In this document: in pieces, positions 7,917 to 15,860 of the stretch
Layout of the letters: the number at the start of each line of letters is the position of its first letter
How positions within the stretch are numbered: the stretch's first letter is position 1
Translations under genes and position numbers: made by a program
The notes under the pieces: generated by a model
The model's database searches: none
What the model was told of the DNA's origin: nothing
The model's input: the letters and a program-made list of their open reading frames with translations, nothing else
Assembly (NCBI GenBank): GCA_963781665.1
Contig: CAWAGA010000002.1
Location: forward strand, 2,294,001 to 2,358,000
Source: JAJYIW01 sp963781665
GTDB taxonomy: Bacteria; Chloroflexota; Anaerolineae; Anaerolineales; Anaerolineaceae
Direction of reading: 5' to 3'
Length of the DNA: 64,000 nt

Positions 7917-10145
7917 TTATTTGACCATTACCCTGACGCCCAGGCGGATATCTTCCGATGAGCTGCCGATCCACACGTCGAAAGCCCCGCGTTCGACGTG
8001 GTATTTGCCATCTCGAGTGTAATAACCAAGGTTACTTACTGGCAGCTCGAAATAAACAGGGGTCTTCTCGCCGGCAGCCAGATGGACGCGTTGGAAGGCT
8101 TTTAGCTCTTTGACCGGTCGGGTATACGTGGATATGACATCATGCACGTATAGCTGGACGACTTCATCGCCATCGTGCGAACCGGCGTTGGTTAACTCGA
8201 ACCGGAACCTGAACTGCTGGTCGTTGGAGGGAGTCACCTCGAGGTCCTTATATTCGAATCGGGTGTAGCTCAGGCCATGGCCGAAGGGGAAGAGAGCGTC
8301 CCCGCCCTCGTCGGCGTAACCCATATCCCGGCCTGAAGGTTTGGTATTGTAATACAGCGGAATCTGGCCGATGGTGCGCGGGAATGTGATCGGTAACCTG
8401 CCGGAGGGATTTACGTCGCCAAATAAAACCTCTGCAATAGCCTGCCCGCCGCGTTCGCCCGGATACCAGGCTTCGATGACCGCAGGAACGGCATCCAGCC
8501 AGCCCTTCATGATTACCGGTCCACCGTTGATGAGCACAACAATGGTCGGGATGCCTGTAGCTGCGATGGCTCGGACGAGGTCGGCCTGTATGCCAGGTAA
8601 CGCCAGGTCAGAGCGATCTCGCCCTTCACCTTCTGTCTCAACGCCATTGCCGACAAATACGACGGCAGCATTGCATCCGCGTGCGACCGCTACAGCTGTT
8701 TCGATCCCATTGGGAATTGCTCCGGTAAGGGCGCAGCCTTCAGCATAATGCACCCGGGCTTCACCTGCCAGGGCACGCAGCCCGTCTAAAGGTGTGACGA
8801 CCCGCTCGCGAGGCATCTGGTCCCAGGCGTAGCCGCCCAGCGACACCTGATCGGCCAGTGGGCCGATAACAGCCAGTACGATCGCAGACTTGGCCAGGGG
8901 AAGGACAGCGGCCTGGTTCTTGAGCAAGGTAATACTCTCTCGGGCAGCGCGCAAGGCAGTCTCTCGGGCTACCTGGGAATGGTTGAGCTTAATAGCGTCA
9001 TCTACATTCGAATATGGATGATCGAAAAGGCCAATCCGGAATTTTACTTCGAGCACGCGGCGTACTGCTTCATCGAGGGCCCCCATGGAGATCTGGCCGT
9101 TCTTCAGCCCTTCTACGAACCCATCACCGAAACCGGATATGTAGGGGAACTCAACGTCCAGACCAGCTTCGAGAGCGCGCCGGCCGGCATCGGCAAAGCT
9201 GCTTGCAGCGTTATGCTTTGAGTAGATATGCTCAACCGAGAAATAATCAGATACGACGTACCCCTTGAACCCCCATTCTTTTTTGAGGATTTCAGTCAGC
9301 AGCCAGGGGTCGGCGGAACAAGGCAGGCCGTTGATGGCGTTATAGGCAGCCATAATCGACAAAGCGCCGCCGTCTTTTACTGCGGCTTCGAAAGCCGGGA
9401 AATAGATTTCGCGCAAGAGCTGGACTGAAAAATGGATCGGATGGCTGTCGCGCCCGCCATCGCCGACGAAATTGGCTGCGAAATGCTTAGGCGTGGCCAC
9501 AACTCCCTGGCTTTGCAGGCCGCGCACATAAGCCACAGCCAGGCGTGAAGCCAGGTACGGGTCTTCGCCATAGGTCTCCTCAGTGCGCCCGGCGCGAGCG
9601 TCTCGCGCAATGTTTATGGTTGGGCTGAGCGCCTGGCGGATGCCGCGCGTACGCGCCTCTCGGCCGATCAAGGTCGCAATTTTCTCGTGCAGCGATGGGT
9701 CCCAGGTGGCAGCCAGGCCGATAGCCTGGGGAAAGCTGGTAGCGTCATTGGAGCAGAGACCATGCAGGGCTTCGTCGTGGATCATGACCGGGATGCCCAG
9801 ACGAGTTTGATCCATTGCGATGTGTTGGATATAGTTGGCCAGGTTGGCCGCAGCTTTTGGCTCCAGGTCGCGCAAGGTTACGGTCAGGTGACCAATGCCA
9901 GCTTTTACTGGTATTGAGAAGTCGATGGTTGAGATGAAATGAGCACGTTCTGCCAGGTTAAGAGCGTTGTAGGCGGACACGCCTTCCCAGGGAGTGTGAG
10001 ACCCCGGCATCTCTCCCATAAACAGGTAAGAGCGAAGCTGGCCAACTTTTTCTTCGAGGGTCATTTGCGCCAGCAGGACGGCTGCTCGCGCTTCTGGAGA
10101 TAAGAATTTATCTTTGTAGGTAGCATCAGCCGCGAGCGAATCCAT
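7917..10145 (-). CDS. GH3 beta-glucosidase / beta-xylosidase family glycosidase
   Basis: 742 residues, full length for GH3 with a C-terminal fibronectin-III-like domain. The N-terminal TIM barrel includes KHFAANF and KGYVVSDYFSVEHI, where Asp300 is the expected nucleophile. The (alpha/beta)6 domain follows (about 390-590), then the FnIII-like domain with DEVVQLYVHD near 670. The enzyme should remove non-reducing terminal beta-linked sugars; glucose versus xylose preference is not decidable here. No signal peptide is seen, so it is probably cytoplasmic and acts on imported oligosaccharides. The ribosome site GGAAGG precedes the ATG. It follows the DUF4352 lipoprotein gene by 11 bp and is probably co-transcribed with it. 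Confidence 0.88.
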   Translation of the reverse strand: MDSLAADATYKDKFLSPEARAAVLLAQMTLEEKVGQLRSYLFMGEMPGSHTPWEGVSAYNALNLAERAHFISTIDFSIPVKAGIGHLTVTLRDLEPKAAANLANYIQHIAMDQTRLGIPVMIHDEALHGLCSNDATSFPQAIGLAATWDPSLHEKIATLIGREARTRGIRQALSPTINIARDARAGRTEETYGEDPYLASRLAVAYVRGLQSQGVVATPKHFAANFVGDGGRDSHPIHFSVQLLREIYFPAFEAAVKDGGALSIMAAYNAINGLPCSADPWLLTEILKKEWGFKGYVVSDYFSVEHIYSKHNAASSFADAGRRALEAGLDVEFPYISGFGDGFVEGLKNGQISMGALDEAVRRVLEVKFRIGLFDHPYSNVDDAIKLNHSQVARETALRAARESITLLKNQAAVLPLAKSAIVLAVIGPLADQVSLGGYAWDQMPRERVVTPLDGLRALAGEARVHYAEGCALTGAIPNGIETAVAVARGCNAAVVFVGNGVETEGEGRDRSDLALPGIQADLVRAIAATGIPTIVVLINGGPVIMKGWLDAVPAVIEAWYPGERGGQAIAEVLFGDVNPSGRLPITFPRTIGQIPLYYNTKPSGRDMGYADEGGDALFPFGHGLSYTRFEYKDLEVTPSNDQQFRFRFELTNAGSHDGDEVVQLYVHDVISTYTRPVKELKAFQRVHLAAGEKTPVYFELPVSNLGYYTRDGKYHVERGAFDVWIGSSSEDIRLGVRVMVK

Positions 10146-10156
10146 ATATCCCCTTC

Positions 10157-11200
10157 CTATTCCCCCAGGTTTATCACGATCACACCCAGGTGTTTAAATA
10201 ATGCCAGCGGTTGGAAGCTGAGGGTAAACCCAGATGCTTTTTCACGAACTTCGAAGGTAATGTGCCCTTGGACGGTTTTGCCCGGGCCAAGGTCTCCGCT
10301 GGAAAGGTTAGGCTGGAGGGCAATCAGGGCAGTTGTGTATTCAAAGCCTTCGGAATCTTTAAGAATGAAATCGAGAGGATTATACGATAGATTGCCCTCC
10401 GTGCCAATGTTCTCGACCATTACCTCGACATCCAGAAATATTCTGCCTTGTGCAGGCTGGTAGATGCCAATTGTCTGAGGGAAAGAGACATTAGTGACCA
10501 TCAGGGCCATGTCGTTCGAGATGATTCGTTGATTCGCATTTCCTTCGTTTGGAAGCGGCTGAGGCGTTGGTGCGGTGATCGTCTGGGCGCTCTTCTGGTT
10601 CAGATTGATGCGCACTGGTTGATAACCAGCGATGAATATATTAGGTTCAAATGACAAAACCAGGCGGGCAGCGCTGGACCGTACTTCGAAATCGATGTGG
10701 CCGCGCACCATTTCTCCCCTGGCCAGGTCGCCGGTCTTCAAACTGACGTCGATGGATGACAGAGCTGCATTGGAAATATTGCCGTTTTCATCTACTACTT
10801 TGAAATAATATGGATTGTATGGCAAAGCACCGTCGAAATCCGCATTCTCGACGATAATTTCGACGTCAATGTAGGTGCTTTCCTGGCCTGTGAGGAAAAA
10901 GCTGGCCCGGGGCACCTGAGTAACGTCCAGGACAGTGATGGCGACGCCGGCCGATAGAACTCTTTCTCCGACCTTGCCAATCTGTGGTCCTCCGGCTGAG
11001 GGCGCAGGCGTGAGCGTGAGATGGTTATTAAGCGTTGGTATTCCAGAGGGGGACTTTGTCGCCGTGGTGGCAATTAAACCGGAAGATAGGGTAACGGCTA
11101 ATGTAGAGTTATCAATCTGGCAGGAACTGGCCAACAATGGTAAAAATAAACTGAGGGCGAAGGCAGCCAGCCGGGTGTTCCAATCGGACCTGGGTTTCAT
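10157..11200 (-). CDS. Lipoprotein with two DUF4352-like domains
   Basis: 347 residues. A basic N-terminus, a hydrophobic stretch and the lipobox LASSC (Cys27) mark a lipoprotein. After a Thr/Ser/Pro-rich linker come two homologous beta-sandwich repeats of about 115 residues (about 75-195 and 225-345). Each has the pattern TYIDVEIIVEN or RIFLDVEVMVEN, then a PYN/YNP motif, and ends with LSFEP or LSFQP. This matches the DUF4352 immunoglobulin-like fold found in secreted or cell-surface proteins of Gram-positives and Chloroflexi. Its role is unknown. Proximity to GH3 suggests surface binding or an accessory role, but that is inference. A TATAAT at 11227-11222 on this strand could drive it. Confidence 0.8.
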   Translation of the reverse strand: MKPRSDWNTRLAAFALSLFLPLLASSCQIDNSTLAVTLSSGLIATTATKSPSGIPTLNNHLTLTPAPSAGGPQIGKVGERVLSAGVAITVLDVTQVPRASFFLTGQESTYIDVEIIVENADFDGALPYNPYYFKVVDENGNISNAALSSIDVSLKTGDLARGEMVRGHIDFEVRSSAARLVLSFEPNIFIAGYQPVRINLNQKSAQTITAPTPQPLPNEGNANQRIISNDMALMVTNVSFPQTIGIYQPAQGRIFLDVEVMVENIGTEGNLSYNPLDFILKDSEGFEYTTALIALQPNLSSGDLGPGKTVQGHITFEVREKASGFTLSFQPLALFKHLGVIVINLGE

Positions 11201-11595
11201 AGAGGATCCATTCTGACCTTTATTATACCCAATAATAATTTACGGAGCAGCTCGCCTGTACCAGCCGGATGGGTTTCCAATGCCAGAACAGGCAGCTGCT
11301 TCCTACAACCGGCCAGCAGATTACAGGAATAAATCCCTGCGGCTGGCTATTGCTTTTTGTGAAAACCCTTGCGAAGGGCTAGAGCAAACCCTTCGCAAGA
11401 GAGTAAGCGTTACACAAAGCTGGTTGTTTGCCCCCTAACCGCTTGTTCTCAGGTAAATCTCCCCACTTCATTAATAACCTTCGAACCTTTCCCTCGCAAG
11501 CAGGAGGGTGACTGGGCTATTTCCCCCTGATGTCCTGATTGATTACGTCAAGGCCAATTTTGTGATTGGCTTGCTACCTGGTCCTCCTTTCATTT
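11201..11595. other. Gene-free 395-bp interval with two inverted repeats
   Basis: No coding frame is supported. It holds the -10-like TATAAT for the lipoprotein (11227-11222, minus strand), a perfect 11-bp inverted repeat (11368-11399) and a shorter GCCAAT/ATTGGC hairpin (11553-11570) just beyond the DHH gene stop. Neither hairpin is followed by a clean T-run on the transcribed strand. Confidence 0.6.
11368..11399. repeat. Perfect 11-bp inverted repeat (hairpin)
   Basis: CTTGCGAAGGG at 11368-11378 and its exact complement CCCTTCGCAAG at 11389-11399 enclose a 10-nt loop. It lies downstream of the DHH gene. On the minus strand it is followed only by GGTTTTCACAAAAAGC, so it may be a weak terminator, an RNA-stabilising hairpin or a protein site. 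Confidence 0.75.
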
Positions 11596-12795
11596 TCATT
11601 TGTTTTTCTTGCTCTTTGCAAGTATGTCTAGTTTCTTTGAGCCGATGACTGAGAGACTGCGCCATCGATTTTGAGACCTAACCTGGCAAAAATCTTTCGC
11701 TTGACTTGCATGTCGAAAACTTGCCATTTTAAGGTCGGTAAAGTTTTCGGAATGGCTTCCAGAGAGAAATCCAACCGGGATGCTGAAGCTTCCTGCCATG
11801 TGTTTCCCGCCACCAAAGTAGCGGCCATCCGGTCCGGCGCCAAAAACGGTTTTCAGAAACTCATCAGGATCGAGGGTCAATTTTGAAGTCCTCATCGAGC
11901 CGGTGAGTACTTCGTCTTGATCGTCGTTACGGATAATTCCGTAAACAATGGCGGTATGCACATTTTCTTCCTTTTTGAGAAATTCGGCAGCTTGCGGAAT
12001 GGCGTCCCGGTCTTCAGATCTGAGGTAACCGATGCCTGCAATGGAGAGGTTTTCCACAACGGTATGGTTACCAAGTGCCCGGCGGATGACATCCATGACC
12101 TGTTTTGACCAGGATTGATTCATGATGTGCTCGAGCAGCTCCACATCTCTGAACTGGCTCAAGTAGGCAGCCGAGTTCAAGTCCTCCACTTCACCATTGA
12201 TGAACCCTTCGGTGTCGACTAATATACCGTGCATCAGAGCGGTAGCAACTGCAACGTGTTCTTTTCGCCCCCTTTCCAGGTGCAGGAGCCCTTCCTCGAT
12301 GTATTGGGTAAAAATGGTGGCGGTGGAGCCGGTCCTGCGAATATCAATGAACTCCGAAGGCAGTTCTTCCTGGGCTTCGTGATGGTCCACTATAATGACA
12401 ATGGGAATACCGGCTGATTCTATTGCGCTGGAAATAGCATTATTAGCTGCCCCCTGGTTATCCACATAGACAACGCAATTATAACGGCTCAGGTCCATCC
12501 TCTCATCGTAAGGAATAAGCTCGATTTCCAATAGTTTGACGAGGGCTACATTCTGGCTATGACTGATCTTACCGGAATAAACAATATCGACATCGATATC
12601 GTATTCGGCGGCAATCAGCCGGTAAGCCAAAGCAGATGATATTGCATCTGGATCAGGATAATCGTGCAAGACGACCAGGTGCTTCTCACCCCGATGCTTT
12701 TCCAGGACGTCTGCCAGCATCTGGATCTTATCCGTGACGCTATCATTAAGTGCAGAAGGCGCTGTCATGATAGTCGTTTCACTGAAGTTGAGCAT
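11596..12795 (-). CDS. DHH/DHHA1 family phosphoesterase (NrnA-like)
   Basis: About 399 residues from ATG 12795. LHDYPDPDAISSALA and IVDHHEA are the DHH-domain metal motifs, and FGGGKHMAGSF is the DHHA1 substrate-binding motif. Relatives degrade nanoRNAs, pAp or cyclic dinucleotides. The extra ~60 residues after the DHHA1 motif are basic and have no recognised domain. An in-frame TTG at 12816 would overlap the previous gene, whereas ATG 12795 has AAGGA at good spacing and starts 4 bp after the YtxH gene stop. The two genes look like one operon. NrnA activity is inferred from the family; c-di-AMP/pApA hydrolysis is the main alternative. Confidence 0.87.
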   Translation of the reverse strand: MLNFSETTIMTAPSALNDSVTDKIQMLADVLEKHRGEKHLVVLHDYPDPDAISSALAYRLIAAEYDIDVDIVYSGKISHSQNVALVKLLEIELIPYDERMDLSRYNCVVYVDNQGAANNAISSAIESAGIPIVIIVDHHEAQEELPSEFIDIRRTGSTATIFTQYIEEGLLHLERGRKEHVAVATALMHGILVDTEGFINGEVEDLNSAAYLSQFRDVELLEHIMNQSWSKQVMDVIRRALGNHTVVENLSIAGIGYLRSEDRDAIPQAAEFLKKEENVHTAIVYGIIRNDDQDEVLTGSMRTSKLTLDPDEFLKTVFGAGPDGRYFGGGKHMAGSFSIPVGFLSGSHSENFTDLKMASFRHASQAKDFCQVRSQNRWRSLSVIGSKKLDILAKSKKNK

Positions 12796-12799
12796 GGAA

Positions 12800-13084
12800 T
12801 CATTCCTTAATGCCAAGCAGTTGGGACCCGATCTGATTACCGAGCCGAACGACAGACAGACCTGCGCGCTGGCGTGTAGTGATGACTGCTTGTTTTACCT
12901 GGTTGCTGGTCCGTTGCAGGCTGTTCGTAGACTTGTCGATCACTTCACCCCCTTTGGCCTGGATCATTTTCCGTGTCTGGATGCCTGATTGCGGTGCGGC
13001 GAATAATGCTGCCAGTCCACCGGCAACACAGCCAAGCGCCAGGCCGATCAACATGTTTTTCACTGAAGAATTATTTTTATGCAT
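12800..13084 (-). CDS. YtxH-domain small membrane protein
   Basis: 94 residues. A single N-terminal transmembrane segment rich in Gly/Ala (about 10-31, GLALGCVAGGLAALF) is followed by APQSG and a polar, probably coiled-coil tail. This is the layout of the YtxH family, often stress-associated in Gram-positive bacteria and Chloroflexi; its biochemical role is not known. The SD GGAGGAC precedes the ATG. The gene leads a two-gene operon with the DHH phosphoesterase and is divergent from the sensor kinase. Confidence 0.8.
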   Translation of the reverse strand: MHKNNSSVKNMLIGLALGCVAGGLAALFAAPQSGIQTRKMIQAKGGEVIDKSTNSLQRTSNQVKQAVITTRQRAGLSVVRLGNQIGSQLLGIKE

Positions 13085-13181
13085 TCGCTAGTCCTCCATC
13101 GATATAAATTATCGAAATAGACAATGACACTATAAGCAGATCTGGGATAAGACTCAATGGGGATATATCCTCTAATATTAG

Positions 13182-13195
13182 TAGGGATTACCCTA
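13182..13195. promoter_or_regulatory. Candidate NarL-type operator (TAGGG-N4-CCCTA)
   Basis: TAGGGATTACCCTA has perfect 5-bp arms. Its centre is 28.5 bp upstream of the first base of the TATAAT at 13217-13222, which places it near -40 relative to the expected start. That is where a class II activator would replace a missing -35. Related sites occur after the response-regulator gene at 15061-15095. Confidence 0.5.
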
Positions 13196-13216
13196 TGGTG
13201 AGCCGTCTCGATACGA

Positions 13217-13222
13217 TATAAT
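13217..13222 (+). promoter_or_regulatory. -10 box of the sensor kinase operon
   Basis: TATAAT with no consensus -35 at 17 bp. The expected transcription start is near 13229, giving a leader of about 100 nt to the GTG at 13329. Confidence 0.5.
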
Positions 13223-13328
13223 AGGATATAAATTGTCCAAATTGTGATGAGGCATTGATTTTCGGTTTCTTCGGACACTGGCAGGTCGTTTTGGGCTTGG
13301 TTTTAATCTCTTGCAAGAGGAGGCAATT

Positions 13329-14420
13329 GTGGAAGAGGAAGACAGGCGTTGGCTCGAAAAATTCTTTAAATCGATGTACACCGAATCCGGAATTGGTATC
13401 GTCATCAAAGGAATCGATGGACGGATGCTCGATTGCAACCCGGCTTTTAGAACAATGCTTGGTTATAGCTCTGAAGAGATTCAAACCCATACATATCTCG
13501 ACATAACTCACCCTCTGGACCGCCCTTATGCCAGGCAGCTATTCAACGAACTGGTATCGGGTAAGCGTAAGAACTACATCCTCGAAAAACGATACCTGGC
13601 CAGCGATGGACAAACGGTCTGGGTGCGAATCAATGTATCTGCAGTGTACAATACAGCCGGTGCCATCCAATTCATCATCGCCATGGTCGAAAACATCACA
13701 ACCAAAAAGCAGATCGAAGAAGAGCTGAACGAGATGCGCCGGCGTCTGATGCAAGGCAGAGAATTAGAACGCCTGAAGCTGGCTCAAGACCTGCACGATG
13801 GGCCATTGCAGGAGATCATCGGTGTCATCTTTCAAGTCGAATCGCTCGAAAATTCTAATCTCCAGGAGAATGATAAAACCTCGCTCCAGGCTATCCAGGC
13901 GTCATTACACCAGCTTTCTGATTCGATCCGCAATATTTGTGGGGAATTACGCCCACCGACATTAATTCCATTTGGATTGGAAAAAGCTATCCGCTCGCAT
14001 ATCGATGGTTTCCGCAGCGCTCACCCTGAAATTAACGTCAATCTTGACCTTGCCCAAGATGGGCGCACACTGGCAGAGAACCCTCGAATTGTCTTGTTCC
14101 GCATATTCCAGGAGACGCTCAATAATGTGGTCCGCCACTCGCAGGCCAGCGAGGTCAACATCCGGTTTGCGCTCGATCAGGACGAAGCTTCACTGGAGAT
14201 CAAAGATAATGGCATCGGATTTGAACTACCAACGCGCTGGATCAGACTGGCACGCCAAGGTCACCTGGGATTGGTAGGATCTCTGGAACGTATCGAGGAA
14301 ATTGGCGGGAATTTGGTTGTGACTACAGCTCCTGCTCAAGGAACCACTATTCTGGCAAGCATCCCGCTGGATGAAGAAAACCTTGAGAAAGTGCCGCCCA
14401 GGCAGAAAGAAGAGATATGA
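13329..14420 (+). CDS. PAS-domain histidine kinase of the NarX/DegS (HisKA_3) type
   Basis: About 363 residues. A PAS domain with a PAC segment (about 15-135) precedes the dimerisation helix LAQDLHDGPLQEII with phospho-acceptor His156, and then a HATPase_c domain with DNGIGFELP and GHLGLVGSLERI. No transmembrane segment is visible, so it is a cytosolic sensor; the PAS ligand is unknown. GTG 13329 is chosen because AGAGGAGG lies 6 nt upstream; a TTG at 13311 is in frame but lacks a ribosome site. The next gene, a NarL-type response regulator, overlaps its stop by 4 bp (ATGA), so the pair form a two-component system. Confidence 0.9.
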   Translation: MEEEDRRWLEKFFKSMYTESGIGIVIKGIDGRMLDCNPAFRTMLGYSSEEIQTHTYLDITHPLDRPYARQLFNELVSGKRKNYILEKRYLASDGQTVWVRINVSAVYNTAGAIQFIIAMVENITTKKQIEEELNEMRRRLMQGRELERLKLAQDLHDGPLQEIIGVIFQVESLENSNLQENDKTSLQAIQASLHQLSDSIRNICGELRPPTLIPFGLEKAIRSHIDGFRSAHPEINVNLDLAQDGRTLAENPRIVLFRIFQETLNNVVRHSQASEVNIRFALDQDEASLEIKDNGIGFELPTRWIRLARQGHLGLVGSLERIEEIGGNLVVTTAPAQGTTILASIPLDEENLEKVPPRQKEEI

Positions 14421-15052
14421 AAGATAAGATCCGAGTCGTATTAACAGATGATCACCCTGTAGTTCGCCAGGGCATCCGCAGCCTGTTGGAAAAGGGAGAA
14501 GATATCGCTATCGTTGGCGAAGCTTCGACTGGAGAAGAGACGATTCAGATGGTTAAAGAATTGCGTCCGGATGTCCTCCTGCTCGATGTCGAGCTTCCAG
14601 ATATTCCCGGGCCACATCTGGCTCAACAGCTCCAGCAACTCAACCCGGATATGAAGATTTTGGCATTGAGCGCTCACGATGATGCAGTCTATATCCAGGG
14701 CCTGCTTGAAATTGGCGCATCTGGTTATTTGATGAAGGAGGAAGTTCCCGAAGTGATCCTGGAGGCAGTGCGGGGTGTAGCCCAGGGACAGAAGGGGTGG
14801 CTCAGCCGGCGAATTTCCGCCAGGATTGCCTCGTGGATGGAAGAGGGCGTTTCGGAAAAACCCGATTTGTCGTTAAGGGAGCTCGAGGTGTTACACCTGA
14901 TTGTTAATGGAAAGACAAACCAGGCAATCGCCAACGACCTGGCCATCAGTGAGAAAACAGTCGAGAAATATATTCGCGGTATTTTCACCAAATTAAATGT
15001 TACTTCAAGGGTGGAAGCAGCCGTATACGCCGTCCGTGAACGGTTAGTTTGA
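14417..15052 (+). CDS. NarL/FixJ-family response regulator
   Basis: 211 residues. The receiver domain has DDHPVVRQG, phospho-acceptor Asp57 in LLLDVELPD, and a conserved Lys in YLMKEE. A LuxR-type HTH follows (about 148-205: LSLRELEVLHLIVNG, NQAIANDLAISEKTVEKYI). It overlaps the kinase gene by 4 bp, which strongly implies pairing. TAGGG/CCCTA-type sites before the kinase and after this gene are candidate binding sites for it. Confidence 0.93.
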   Translation: MKDKIRVVLTDDHPVVRQGIRSLLEKGEDIAIVGEASTGEETIQMVKELRPDVLLLDVELPDIPGPHLAQQLQQLNPDMKILALSAHDDAVYIQGLLEIGASGYLMKEEVPEVILEAVRGVAQGQKGWLSRRISARIASWMEEGVSEKPDLSLRELEVLHLIVNGKTNQAIANDLAISEKTVEKYIRGIFTKLNVTSRVEAAVYAVRERLV

Positions 15053-15060
15053 GGCGATAG

Positions 15061-15095
15061 GTAGGATTAACCCTACCGTGATGATAGGGTAATCC
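15061..15095. promoter_or_regulatory. Pair of NarL-type operator candidates
   Basis: GTAGGATTAACCCTAC (15061-15076) is an inverted repeat with one mismatch. TAGGGTAATCC (15085-15095) is the exact complement of GGATTACCCTA, the sequence of the site at 13182. The two elements can also pair with each other as a long stem. They abut the -35 of the promoter at 15100. Confidence 0.5.
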
Positions 15096-15099
15096 GGGC

Positions 15100-15128
15100 T
15101 TGAGAACCAATGGGGGCAACCATATAAT
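15100..15128 (+). promoter_or_regulatory. Sigma-70-like promoter upstream of the receiver-only regulator
   Basis: TTGAGA (15100-15105), exactly 17 bp, TATAAT (15123-15128). The expected start is near 15135. The transcript would have a ~250-nt leader before the regulator at 15386 and would include the small ORF at 15211. Confidence 0.6.
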
Positions 15129-15210
15129 CAATAAGTATTTCTGTACATATACATAACAGCGCGGCTTGCGCAGGATAATTCGTAATTTGCAGCGAAGATT
15201 TGGAGAAAAA

Positions 15211-15375
15211 ATGGTAAATAGCAGGTGGAATATCTTTGGTCTCATTGCCGGGTGGTCGCCAGACCAATTCACTTACGGTCCAAAGCGTGGGTTAATTGGA
15301 ATACCGATCACAGGCGTTTTTGACGCCATTACTTCGTTCGAAGCGTTTCATATGCGGAACGCGAATTGTAATTAA
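15211..15375 (+). CDS. Possible 54-residue protein upstream of the receiver gene
   Basis: ATG 15211 has TTTGGAG 5-6 nt upstream and reads to TAA 15375, 10 bp before the receiver gene. The peptide begins MVNSRWNIFGLIAGW and has no motif I recognise. Good ribosome-site placement and position inside a promoter-driven leader support it; the lack of any family match weighs against it. It could be a leader ORF rather than a functional protein. Confidence 0.35.
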   Translation: MVNSRWNIFGLIAGWSPDQFTYGPKRGLIGIPITGVFDAITSFEAFHMRNANCN

Positions 15376-15385
15376 ACTATGATTG

Positions 15386-15826
15386 ATGGATACCACACGG
15401 GTGGTGCTGGCAGAAGATAACGAAAGCGTTCGAAAAGGTATCCGGAAGCTTTTAAACCGGGCGCACGACATCGAGGTTGTTGGTGAAGCTCGCGATGGGG
15501 TGGAAGCTCTACGACTGGTAAATGAGCTGACCCCAGATGTTTTACTCTTAGACGTCGAGATGCCGCTGTTGAATGGCATCGAAGTGGCTCATCGCCTTCA
15601 ATCTCGGAGAAAATCCATTCGCATCCTGATCTTAAGTGCCTACGACGATGAAGAATACATCCAGGCAATGTTCACCAATGGCGTGTCCGGATACCTGGCA
15701 AAGGATGAGGCCCCCCGGCGTATCCTGGAAGCGGTCCGGGGGGTAGCACGAGGGGAAAAAAGTTGGTTAAGTCCCAAAATTGAAGAACGTTTGCGGGGAA
15801 AAAATATTGGTGGACGCTCGACCTAG
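15386..15826 (+). CDS. Stand-alone response-regulator receiver protein
   Basis: 146 residues. The receiver domain is complete: AEDNESVRKG, phospho-acceptor Asp56 in LLLDVEMPLLNG, and Lys in YLAKDE. It is closely similar to the receiver half of the NarL-type regulator 0.3 kb upstream, including the RRILEAVRGVARGEKSWLS linker. It stops where the HTH should begin, so it has no output domain. It could compete for the kinase's phosphate, dimerise with the full regulator, or be a truncated duplicate. ATG 15386 is preferred to the adjacent TTG; no ribosome site is obvious. Confidence 0.82.
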   Translation: MDTTRVVLAEDNESVRKGIRKLLNRAHDIEVVGEARDGVEALRLVNELTPDVLLLDVEMPLLNGIEVAHRLQSRRKSIRILILSAYDDEEYIQAMFTNGVSGYLAKDEAPRRILEAVRGVARGEKSWLSPKIEERLRGKNIGGRST

Positions 15827-15860
15827 CTGCAAAGTAATAGCATCTTCACATTCTGGCTGA

